64,000 bases of DNA, taken from Pseudomonas lurida. GTDB taxonomy: Bacteria; Pseudomonadota; Gammaproteobacteria; Pseudomonadales; Pseudomonadaceae. The position numbers were made by a program, and so were the translations under genes. Every line of letters begins with the position of its first letter. Positions within the stretch are counted from its first letter, which is position 1. The notes under the pieces were generated by a model that saw only the letters and a program-made list of their open reading frames with translations, was not told the origin of the DNA and did not search any database. The DNA is taken from the NCBI RefSeq assembly GCF_013522705.1, contig NZ_JAAMRE010000032.1:1-64000 (forward strand). The letters run 5' to 3'. Of the stretch, positions 54,002-61,648 are shown piece after piece.

Positions 54002-55720
54002 ATGCCCAGCCCTTCGACGCCCATCGATGCCTGCCAATTGCCCATCCCGCACACCGAACAGGTTTGCGCGTGGCTGATGCATCACGCCGGGTTGAAGACC
54101 GTCGATCTGGAGCGCGCCCGTCGCCTGGCTCAGGAGTCCGCCGACGACGAACTGCTCGGCCTGCTGACCCGCCTGGGGCTGGTCTCCGAGGTCGAACTGG
54201 CCCGCGCCTGGGCGGATCTGCTCGGCGCGCCACTGCTGTCGGCCGAGGCCGCGCCGGCGTTGCTCGATCCGTTGCCGGTATTGACCGAACGCTTCATGCG
54301 TCATTACCAGATAGTGCCGGTCGGCTGGAGCCACGGCGGGTTGACGGTGCTGTCGGCCAACCCGGCCCAGCGGTATGCGTTCCAGGCCCTGGCGTACGCC
54401 TGCGACGTGCCGGTGTGGCTGGCGGTGGGGCCACGTACCGAAGTCGATACTCTGATCGAGCGCTATTACGGCCAGGGCCGCTCAGCCATGGGCACCCTGA
54501 TCGAAAACCTCGACGAACAGGGCGGCGCGCTGGAAGACATCGAGCACCTCAAGGACATGGCCTCCGAAGCGCCGGTGATTCGCCTGGTCAACCTGATCCT
54601 GCAGCGCGCCGTCGAGCAGCGTGCCTCGGACATTCATATCGAACCGTTCGAAAACCAGCTCAAGGTGCGCTACCGCATCGACGGCGTGCTGCACGACGCC
54701 GAAGCACCGCCGTCCAGTTCCTCGGCGGCGGTGATTTCGCGGGTCAAGATCATGGCGCGCCTGGACATCGCCGAGCGCCGCCTGCCCCAGGACGGGCGGA
54801 TCATGCTGCGCATCCAAGGCAAGGAACTGGACCTGCGGGTGTCCACGGTGCCCACCAGTTTTGGCGAGTCGGTGGTGATGCGCCTGCTCGACCGGCAGAC
54901 CGTGCGCTTCGATTTCCAGAGCCTGGGCTTTGACGGTGCGCGCCTGCAGACTTTTCTCGAGGTGCTGGAACGGCCCCACGGCATTCTGCTGGTCACCGGC
55001 CCGACCGGCTCGGGCAAGACCACCACGCTGTACACCGCGCTGTCGCGGCTCAACACCGCCGAGCGCAAGATCATCACTGTGGAAGACCCGGTGGAATACC
55101 AGCTCGAAGGCATCAACCAGATTCAGGTCAAGCCCGCCATCGGCTTGGATTTTGCCGGGGCGCTGCGCTCCATCGTGCGTCAGGACCCGGACGTGATCAT
55201 GATCGGCGAGATCCGCGACCTGGAGACCTGCCGCATCGCCATCCAATCCTCATTGACCGGGCACCTGGTGCTGTCGACCCTGCACACCAACAGCGCGGCG
55301 GCGAGTATCACGCGCCTGTTGGACATGGGCGTGGAGAGCTACCTGATCGCCTCGACGGTCAACGGCATTCTGGCTCAGCGCCTGGTGCGCCGGCTTGACC
55401 CGGCCACGCGGGTGGCCTTTGAAGCGCCGCCTGAACTGGTCGAAGAACATGGCCTGGACCGCCTGACGGACCAGCGTCCGATTGTGCTCTATCGCCCCGG
55501 CACCGGTGGTTATCGCGGCCGCAGCGCGATCACCGAATTGCTGGTGATGAATGACGAACTGCGCAGCCTGCTGATGCGCCAGGCCGACGCCGCCACCCTG
55601 GAGCAGGCCGCGCGTCGCAGCGGTCTGCGCACCCTGCATGAAGAAGGCTTGCGCCAGGCCCTGGCCGGCGTGACCTCGCTGGAAGAAGTGCTGCGTGTGA
55701 CGCGTGGGGAGGGCACGTGA
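54002..55720 (+). CDS. gspE: Type II secretion ATPase GspE (lacks the tetracysteine motif)
   Basis: This 572-residue protein has an N-terminal N1E region (residues about 1-150), then the N2E domain with RASDIHIEPFENQLKVRYRIDG, Walker A GPTGSGKTT (from residue 333), an Asp box (ITVEDPVEYQLEGINQIQV), Walker B DPDVIMIGEIRD and a His box (GHLVLSTLHTNSA). It powers pseudopilus assembly from the cytoplasm. The usual zinc-binding CxxC...CxxC between the His box and GYRGR is absent: that stretch has no Cys. The start ATG follows a weak site. The stop overlaps gspF by four bases. Confidence 0.93.
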   Translation: MPSPSTPIDACQLPIPHTEQVCAWLMHHAGLKTVDLERARRLAQESADDELLGLLTRLGLVSEVELARAWADLLGAPLLSAEAAPALLDPLPVLTERFMRHYQIVPVGWSHGGLTVLSANPAQRYAFQALAYACDVPVWLAVGPRTEVDTLIERYYGQGRSAMGTLIENLDEQGGALEDIEHLKDMASEAPVIRLVNLILQRAVEQRASDIHIEPFENQLKVRYRIDGVLHDAEAPPSSSSAAVISRVKIMARLDIAERRLPQDGRIMLRIQGKELDLRVSTVPTSFGESVVMRLLDRQTVRFDFQSLGFDGARLQTFLEVLERPHGILLVTGPTGSGKTTTLYTALSRLNTAERKIITVEDPVEYQLEGINQIQVKPAIGLDFAGALRSIVRQDPDVIMIGEIRDLETCRIAIQSSLTGHLVLSTLHTNSAAASITRLLDMGVESYLIASTVNGILAQRLVRRLDPATRVAFEAPPELVEEHGLDRLTDQRPIVLYRPGTGGYRGRSAITELLVMNDELRSLLMRQADAATLEQAARRSGLRTLHEEGLRQALAGVTSLEEVLRVTRGEGT

Positions 55721-56919
55721 GCCTGTTCAAATACCGCGCCCTCGATGCTCAGGGTGCGCCGCAGAACGGCACCGTCGATGCGAAGGATCAACCCGCCGCC
55801 GTGGCCCTGTTGCAAAAGCGCGGCCTGCTGGTGTTGCAGGTCGACCCCGCCGGCCTGAGCGGCCTGCATAAAGCCCTGGGCCGTGGCCAGCTCAACGGCG
55901 CCGCCCTCGTCAGCTTTACCCAGCAACTGGCCACGTTGCTCGGCGCCGGCCAACCCCTGGAGCGCGCCCTCGGCATCCTGCTCAAACAACCCGGCCAACC
56001 GCAGACCCGCGCGCTGATCGAGCGCATCCGCGAACAGGTCAAGGCCGGCCAGCCGTTATCGAAAGCCCTGGAAGAGGAGGGTGGGCAGTTCTCGCCGCTG
56101 TACCTGAGCATGGTGCGCGCCGGTGAAGCGGGCGGCGCCCTGGAAAACACCCTGCGCCAGCTCAGCGATTACCTGGAACGCAGCCAGTTGCTGCGAGGCG
56201 AGGTGATCAACGCCCTGATCTATCCGGCGTTTCTGGTGGTGGGCGTGCTCGGTTCGCTGGCGCTGTTGCTGGCCTACGTGGTGCCGCAATTCGTGCCGAT
56301 TTTCAAGGACCTGGGCGTGCCGATTCCGCTGATCACCGAAGTGATTCTGAGCCTTGGGAAATTTCTCGGCGCTTATGGATTGGCCGTGCTGGCCGGGCTG
56401 ATCGTGACGGTCTGGGCCTTGGCCGCGCGCCTGCGAGACCCTCGGCGCCGTGAACAATTTGACCGCCGCGTGCTTGGCCTGCGCGTTATCGGCCCGTTGC
56501 TGCAACGGGTCGAAGCGGCGCGTCTGGCACGCACTCTGGGCACCTTGCTCAGCAATGGCGTGGCCCTGCTGCACGCGTTGGTGATTGCGCGACAGGTTTG
56601 CACCAACCGTGCCCTGCAGGCCCAGGTGGCCCAGGCCGCCGAGTCGGTCAAGGGTGGCGGCACCCTGGCCAGTGCGTTCGGCACCGAGCCGCTGCTGCCG
56701 GACCTGGCCCTGCAAATGATTGAAGTCGGCGAACAGGCCGGCGACCTGGACGGCATGTTGCTCAAGGTCGCCGACGTGTTCGACGTTGAAGCCAAGCGCG
56801 GCATCGACCGCTTGCTGGCCGCGCTGGTGCCGTCGCTGACCGTGGTCATGGCGGTGCTGGTGGCGGTGATCATGCTCGCGATCATGCTGCCGCTGATGAG
56901 CCTGACCAGCAATATATGA
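55717..56919 (+). CDS. gspF: Type II secretion inner-membrane protein GspF
   Basis: This 400-residue protein has two T2SSF repeats (residues about 65-190 and 268-390; GEAGGALENTLRQLSDYLER and GEQAGDLDGMLLKVADVFD) and three membrane segments near 170, 220 and 375. It is the polytopic platform protein contacting GspE and GspL. Its GTG start overlaps gspE as GTGA. Length and repeats are normal. Confidence 0.93.
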   Translation: MSLFKYRALDAQGAPQNGTVDAKDQPAAVALLQKRGLLVLQVDPAGLSGLHKALGRGQLNGAALVSFTQQLATLLGAGQPLERALGILLKQPGQPQTRALIERIREQVKAGQPLSKALEEEGGQFSPLYLSMVRAGEAGGALENTLRQLSDYLERSQLLRGEVINALIYPAFLVVGVLGSLALLLAYVVPQFVPIFKDLGVPIPLITEVILSLGKFLGAYGLAVLAGLIVTVWALAARLRDPRRREQFDRRVLGLRVIGPLLQRVEAARLARTLGTLLSNGVALLHALVIARQVCTNRALQAQVAQAAESVKGGGTLASAFGTEPLLPDLALQMIEVGEQAGDLDGMLLKVADVFDVEAKRGIDRLLAALVPSLTVVMAVLVAVIMLAIMLPLMSLTSNI

Positions 56920-56939
56920 ACCCACAAGGACCCACTCCC

Positions 56940-57365
56940 ATGCGTCATACCCGATTCAAGCCCGCCCGCCGCCAGGGCGGTTTTACCTTGCTGGAAATGC
57001 TCGCGGTGATCGTGCTGCTGGGCATCGTCGCGACCATCGTGGTGCGCCAGGTCGGCGGCAACGTCGATAAGGGCAAGTACGGCGCGGGCAAGGCCCAACT
57101 GGCCAGCCTGAGCATGAAGATCGAAAGCTATGGCCTGGACGTCGGCTCGCCGCCCAAGACCTTGCAGCAATTGGTCGACAAGCCCGCCAACAGCACCGGC
57201 TGGGCCGGCCCGTATGCCAAACCGTCGGACCTCAAAGACCCGTTCGGCCACGCCTTCGGTTATCGCTTCCCCGGCGAACACGGCGCCTTCGACCTGATTT
57301 TCTACGGCCAGGACGGCCAGCCCGGCGGCGATGGCTACAGCGCCGACCTGGGCAACTGGGAATAA
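56940..57365 (+). CDS. gspG: Major pseudopilin GspG
   Basis: The start MRHTRFKPARRQGGFTLLEMLAVIVLLG follows AAGGA. The prepilin signature is GG/FTLLEM with the conserved Glu5. The 141-residue protein keeps the GspG C-terminal calcium-loop pattern (DPFGHAFGYRFPGEHGAFDLIFYGQDGQPGGDGY). It forms the pseudopilus after cleavage and methylation by a PilD-type peptidase, which is not encoded here. Confidence 0.94.
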   Translation: MRHTRFKPARRQGGFTLLEMLAVIVLLGIVATIVVRQVGGNVDKGKYGAGKAQLASLSMKIESYGLDVGSPPKTLQQLVDKPANSTGWAGPYAKPSDLKDPFGHAFGYRFPGEHGAFDLIFYGQDGQPGGDGYSADLGNWE

Positions 57366-57368
57366 CCC

Positions 57369-57800
57369 ATGCCCACCCGCCAACGCGGCTTTACCCTGCT
57401 GGAAATGCTGGTGGTGATCGTGCTGATCAGCCTGGCGGCCGGCCTGGTAGGGTTTGGTCTGCAACAAGGCCTGCGCGCGGCGAAGGAACGCCAGGTAGTG
57501 GGGCAGATGGTTGAAGCGCTGCGCAGCACACGGGCGCGGGCGATTGTCAGTGGCGCCACGCAACGTACATTGTTCGACCTGAAAACACTCCGTTTCCAGG
57601 CCCCGGATCGCCCGCCAAAACACTGGCCCGCCGACCTGCAAGTGACCCTCCACACCGCCGAGCAGGCCGGCTCCGCGATTGAGTTCTACCCCGACGGCAG
57701 CTCCACCGGCGGCCACCTGCTGCTGGCACACGGCACGCGGCGTTGGCGCATCGACGTCGGCTGGCTGACCGGCAGCGTGCAATCCAAGGCGTTGCCATGA
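57369..57800 (+). CDS. gspH: Minor pseudopilin GspH
   Basis: This 143-residue protein starts MPTRQRGFTLLEMLVVIVLISLAAGLVG, with cleavage after Gly and Glu5 present. The rest is a small beta-rich globular domain (DLKTLRFQAPDRPPKHWPADLQVTL). It is a minor pseudopilin. It starts three bases after gspG, and its stop overlaps the gspI start by four bases. Confidence 0.9.
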   Translation: MPTRQRGFTLLEMLVVIVLISLAAGLVGFGLQQGLRAAKERQVVGQMVEALRSTRARAIVSGATQRTLFDLKTLRFQAPDRPPKHWPADLQVTLHTAEQAGSAIEFYPDGSSTGGHLLLAHGTRRWRIDVGWLTGSVQSKALP

Positions 57801-58153
57801 AAAACCAGGGCGGTTTCACCTTGCTGGAAATGCTCGCCGCGCTGCTGCTGATGGCCCTGTGCAGCACGGTGCTGCTGGTCGCCTTTGGCCAAAGCGCCCG
57901 TTCGCTGCTGCAAGTGACCCACAGCGACCGCCTCAGCCACGCCGCCCTCAGCGTGATGGACCAGGAAGCCTCCGGGCCCCTCGCCAACGGTGTGCGCCAG
58001 GGCGAACTGGACGGCATCGCCTGGCAGTTGCGCATCGCCCAGCAACCCGGTCGCCCCGGCCAGCCGCACCTGTTCCGCCTCGACCTGAGCGTTCGCGAAG
58101 GCTCGCGCAGCGCGCAATTCAGCACCCTGAAATTACGCGGGGCGAGCCTGTGA
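57797..58153 (+). CDS. gspI: Minor pseudopilin GspI
   Basis: The start MKNQGGFTLLEMLAALLLMALCST overlaps gspH. The 118-residue protein has the prepilin GG/FTLLEM site with Glu5 and a short C-terminal domain (QLRIAQQPGRPGQPHLFRLDLSV), as expected for GspI of the tip complex with GspJ and GspK. The long overlapping upstream frame is not used. Confidence 0.9.
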   Translation: MKNQGGFTLLEMLAALLLMALCSTVLLVAFGQSARSLLQVTHSDRLSHAALSVMDQEASGPLANGVRQGELDGIAWQLRIAQQPGRPGQPHLFRLDLSVREGSRSAQFSTLKLRGASL

Positions 58154-58779
58154 ACACGCGACAACAGGGCTTTACCTTGCTGGAAATCCTCATCGTCATC
58201 AGCTTGCTGGGGGTGCTGCTGGTGCTGGTCGGCGGTGCGCTGCTGGGAGCGAATCGAGCGGTGCTCAAGGCGCAGCGGTATACGGTGAGCCTGGATGAAA
58301 TGCGCGCGGCGCAGCAATTTTTGCGCAGCTCGATCAGCGAGGCGCTGCCCCTGGACGTCACCGAGGATGACAGCCAGACCGACGGTTTTTTCATCGGCAG
58401 CGCCCAGCGCATGCAATTTGTCGCGACCTTGCCCGGCGTGCTCGGCGGCGGCATCCAGCGGTTCACCTTGCAACTGACCGCGGGCGCGGCGCCGCGCGAT
58501 TTGCAGGTCACGTTCGCGCGCTTTGAAACGCCGGCCCAGGTCAGCGTGCCGGCGTCACGCGGCGAGCCCCAGGTGCTGCTCAGCGATGTCGAGGACTTGC
58601 AATTGAGCTATCGCGGCCTGTCGCCCACGGGCCAGCCCACCGGCTGGATCAGTGCCTGGCCGTGGTCGCGGCGGCTGCCCCAGACGGTGCGTATTGCCGC
58701 GCAGGTCAACGGGCCGGTGCCGTGGGTAACCCAAGTGATTGCGCTGCGCCTGAACCTGTCCAGCGGAGCCCCGGAATGA
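58150..58779 (+). CDS. gspJ: Minor pseudopilin GspJ
   Basis: The GTG at 58150 overlaps the gspI stop and gives (V)NTRQQGFTLLEILIVISLLGVLLVLVGG, a prepilin signal with Glu5. The 209-residue protein is longer than H and I, as is normal for GspJ, and ends in a beta-rich domain (SDVEDLQLSYRGLSPTGQPTGWISAWPW). It joins the tip complex. Its stop overlaps gspK. Confidence 0.9.
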   Translation: MNTRQQGFTLLEILIVISLLGVLLVLVGGALLGANRAVLKAQRYTVSLDEMRAAQQFLRSSISEALPLDVTEDDSQTDGFFIGSAQRMQFVATLPGVLGGGIQRFTLQLTAGAAPRDLQVTFARFETPAQVSVPASRGEPQVLLSDVEDLQLSYRGLSPTGQPTGWISAWPWSRRLPQTVRIAAQVNGPVPWVTQVIALRLNLSSGAPE

Positions 58780-59501
58780 TCCGCCATCAGCGCGGCGTCG
58801 CGTTGCTGCTGGTGCTGTGGGTGCTGGCCTTGCTCAGCCTGCTGCTGGGCGGCCTGGCCGGCTGGGTGCAGTTGCAGACGCGTCAGGCGGCGTGGCATCG
58901 CCAGCACACCCAGGCGGTGCTGGCCGCCGAAGCGGGGATTGCCCTGGCGATGCAGGCGTTCGCCGACCCGCTGCAGCGCAAACAGTGGATCGCCGATGGG
59001 CGCGAAATCCCACTGGTGTTCGACGATGCGCAATTGCGCGTCAGCCTGCGCAGCGAGCGCGGCAAGTTGTATTTGAACAGCGCCGAGGTGGCCGATTTTG
59101 CCCGCCTGGCCCTGGCCTGCGGGGCCAGCCAGGCCCAGGCCAACCAGTTGGCGCGAGCCCTGGAGACCCGTCGCAACCAGGGCCTGGCGCCGTTTCGCGT
59201 GGTTGAAGAAGTACGTCAGTTGCCGGGCATGACCCAGGCGCTGTACAGCGCGCTGGCCCCCGAGATCAGCCTGTGGAGCGGCCTGGACCGGCCCGATGCG
59301 GCCTTCGCCAGCGCCCTGATGCGCCGTGCCCTGAACCTGCCGCACCTGAGTGCGGTGGGCGCCGACCCCGGCGAGGTGCTGGTGATCGACAGCCACGCCG
59401 AACGGCCCGGCGGCTACCACGCCCGGTTGCAGGCCACCGTGTTATTGAGCCCCGCGCAAGGCAGCGCGCAACCTTATCGAGTACTCCGTTGGCAAGAATG
59501 A
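58776..59501 (+). CDS. gspK: Minor pseudopilin GspK
   Basis: The start MIRHQRGVALLLVLWVLALLSLLLGG overlaps gspJ. The 241-residue protein has the GspK-type signal without Glu5, the known exception among pseudopilins, and a large helical domain (LYLNSAEVADFARLALACG ... NQGLAPFRVVEEVRQLPGM). It caps the pseudopilus tip and may gate substrate entry. It is somewhat shorter than enterobacterial GspK (about 310-330 residues). Confidence 0.9.
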   Translation: MIRHQRGVALLLVLWVLALLSLLLGGLAGWVQLQTRQAAWHRQHTQAVLAAEAGIALAMQAFADPLQRKQWIADGREIPLVFDDAQLRVSLRSERGKLYLNSAEVADFARLALACGASQAQANQLARALETRRNQGLAPFRVVEEVRQLPGMTQALYSALAPEISLWSGLDRPDAAFASALMRRALNLPHLSAVGADPGEVLVIDSHAERPGGYHARLQATVLLSPAQGSAQPYRVLRWQE

Positions 59502-60541
59502 ATGACTACCTCGCGGCGCGCGTGCGGCCGCTCACGGCGCCTATCGCCCAGCGCTGGCGTGGCAGCCTGTTGCAACAGGGCTGGCGGCTGTGGCTCAAGG
59601 AACTGCGCGGCTGCCTGCCGCGCTGGTTGTTGCTGCACGATATTGCGGACCGGCTCTACCACTGGCCGCTGACCGCCGCCGTACCGCCCGTGGTGGGCGA
59701 GGTGCGCCAGGTGCTGGTGCTGACTGCGCAAACGGTGCTGATACAAACCCTGCGGCTGCCGCCGGCCGCCGCGCGCAACCTGTCTACCGTGGTCGGCTAC
59801 GAACTGGATCGCTTCACCCCGTTCGAGGCGGCGCAACTTTATTTCGTCGTTCGCCAGGAGCGGCGCACGCCAGCCTATGTAGAAGTAACGCTGATAGCCG
59901 TTCTGCGCGAGCGTCTGGACCAGATCCTCGCCGACTGCGCCGACCTGGGGCTGCGGCCCCATGCGGTGGATGTGCAGGACGCCACGGGCAACGCCCTTGG
60001 TGTAGACCTGTTGCCGCTGCCGCTGCGCCGCCGTCAGCGCCCGCCCGGAAAGGGCCTGCAACGCAGCCTGCCGTGGTTGTGCGGCGCCTTGATGATCGGT
60101 GCCATGCTGCTTTGGCTCGACGACCGCCAGCGGGTTTTGGAGGCCATGCAGCAGAGTGTGCGCGAGCAAAAAAACCAGGTGGCCGAAATTCAGGCGCTGC
60201 GCCAGCAACTGCTCAATACCCGGGGCGCCGCGCAATACCTGATTCGCCGCAAAATGGCGCAACCGCCGCTGTCGGCGCTGCTCAATGAACTGACCGCGTG
60301 CCTGCCGCCCGACACCTGGCTCGATCAGTTGGAAGTCAACGACGGCGCCGAGGTGTCCTTCTCCGGGCAAAGCGCCAAGGCCAGCGCGCTGATCACCCGA
60401 ATCAAAGGTTGCCGCAGCCTGGAAAACGCCCAGTTCGAAGGGGTGATTCAACCCGATGCGCAAACCGGCAAGGATCAGTTTTCCTTGCGCGCCCACCTGC
60501 ACCAGGAGGCCGCTGATGCGCCGACCGCTGACACCCCGTGA
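59498..60541 (+). CDS. gspL: GspL-like (PilN-domain) T2SS assembly protein
   Basis: The ATG at 59498 lies in an ATGA overlap with gspK and gives 347 residues. The N-terminal half resembles the actin-like cytoplasmic domain (RQVLVLTAQTVLIQTLRLPPAAARNLSTVVGYELDRFTPFEAAQLYF). A single membrane segment (SLPWLCGALMIGAMLLWL) precedes a coiled coil and a PilN/ferredoxin-like periplasmic domain. It links GspE to the envelope. The sequence is closer to the Xps type than to the enterobacterial one, as judged by the PilN-like tail. Confidence 0.87.
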   Translation: MNDYLAARVRPLTAPIAQRWRGSLLQQGWRLWLKELRGCLPRWLLLHDIADRLYHWPLTAAVPPVVGEVRQVLVLTAQTVLIQTLRLPPAAARNLSTVVGYELDRFTPFEAAQLYFVVRQERRTPAYVEVTLIAVLRERLDQILADCADLGLRPHAVDVQDATGNALGVDLLPLPLRRRQRPPGKGLQRSLPWLCGALMIGAMLLWLDDRQRVLEAMQQSVREQKNQVAEIQALRQQLLNTRGAAQYLIRRKMAQPPLSALLNELTACLPPDTWLDQLEVNDGAEVSFSGQSAKASALITRIKGCRSLENAQFEGVIQPDAQTGKDQFSLRAHLHQEAADAPTADTP

Positions 60542-61127
60542 ACGCCGTGGCGCCGCCCTGATCGGCCTGGCCGTGGTGCTCGGAGCCGTCTACTGGCTGT
60601 TGATCGACAGCTGGTTCGCCGGGCCCTTGCGCGCCATGAGCGAGCAGGCCGAGCAGCTGCGTGAGCAACAGCAACGCTACGCCGGCGTGCTTCGCCAGGG
60701 CGACAGCCTGCGTCAACAATTGGAGCAGGCGCGCCAGGACCCGGCCAGCAGCACCAGCCTGTTGCCGGGCGATGACCCCAGCGCGGTCGCCGCCGACCTG
60801 ATGCAACGCATCGCCGACCTGATCAACAGCCGCGCCACGGTCGGCGGCGGTTGCAGCCTGACCCAGCGCATGCCGATCACCCCTCAACAGGACGACAGCG
60901 AGCCCTATCGCCAGGTCAAGGTCAGCCTCACGCTCAACTGCGCCATCGAGCCGTTGACCGCGATTGTGCATGAGCTGGAATATCAGCGGCCGTTTCTGTT
61001 CGTCGATGAAATGAGCATCCGCCGCGCGCCGAACGCGCCAGTCAGTGGCGGTGCCGGCAAGCTGGTTGTGCACCTGTTGGTGCGCGGCTACCTGCAACCG
61101 GCGGGCGCGCGGCAGGTGCAGCCATGA
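60516..61127 (+). CDS. gspM: GspM-like T2SS protein
   Basis: The start MRRPLTPRERRGAALIGLAVVLGAVYWLLI lies inside the end of gspL (26-base overlap). The 203-residue protein has one N-terminal membrane segment, a coiled coil (AEQLREQQQRYAGVLRQGDSLRQQLEQA) and a small C-terminal ferredoxin-like domain. This is the Xps-type GspM layout. It partners GspL in the inner membrane. Confidence 0.87.
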   Translation: MRRPLTPRERRGAALIGLAVVLGAVYWLLIDSWFAGPLRAMSEQAEQLREQQQRYAGVLRQGDSLRQQLEQARQDPASSTSLLPGDDPSAVAADLMQRIADLINSRATVGGGCSLTQRMPITPQQDDSEPYRQVKVSLTLNCAIEPLTAIVHELEYQRPFLFVDEMSIRRAPNAPVSGGAGKLVVHLLVRGYLQPAGARQVQP

Positions 61128-61648
61128 TCAGTGCACTGCGCCCCGTTGAATGGCTCCTGCTTGGCGTTGCCGCGGTGTTGAGCCTGCTGATGGTCGGCAT
61201 TCTCAGCAGCATCGGCGACGCGCCCGAATGGCTGCCGGCGCCTGCGCCCGATGCGCGCACCCAGGCAGCGGCCAAGGTGCTGAATGCACCGAGTGCCAGC
61301 CTCGACAGCCTGGCCGGAACCTGGCAGGCGCCGCTGTTCAGCCCGGATCGCAGCCCCGACCGCGCCGTCGGCCAGGCGGGTGTGTCCGACCTGTCGAGCC
61401 TGGTGCTGACCGGCATCATCCTGGACGGCAACGTACAGGTGGCGCTGCTCAAGCGCGCGGACGGCCCGCCGCTCAAAGTCCACCAGGGCCAGACTTTGCC
61501 CAACGGCTGGCGGCTCGAACAGCTGACCGCCCGCCACGCCCGTTTTGTGCTGGATGGCCGCACGCACACCCTGAGCCTGAATACCCCGCGTTTGCCGCCA
61601 CCGTCCACCACGCCCCCGATTACCCTTCCTCACGAGTCCACCCCTTGA
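61124..61648 (+). CDS. GspN/GspC-like T2SS protein (XpsN position)
   Basis: This 174-residue protein has one N-terminal membrane segment (WLLLGVAAVLSLLMVGILSSI) and a periplasmic part with SLVLTGIILDGNVQVALLKRADGPPLKVHQGQTLPNGWRLEQLTARHARFVLDG. That region resembles the homology region of GspC, which contacts the secretin. There is no PDZ domain. Its place between GspM and GspD is that of XpsN in Xanthomonas, so it probably replaces GspC as link between inner platform and secretin. No other gspC is in the cluster. Confidence 0.8.
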   Translation: MISALRPVEWLLLGVAAVLSLLMVGILSSIGDAPEWLPAPAPDARTQAAAKVLNAPSASLDSLAGTWQAPLFSPDRSPDRAVGQAGVSDLSSLVLTGIILDGNVQVALLKRADGPPLKVHQGQTLPNGWRLEQLTARHARFVLDGRTHTLSLNTPRLPPPSTTPPITLPHESTP

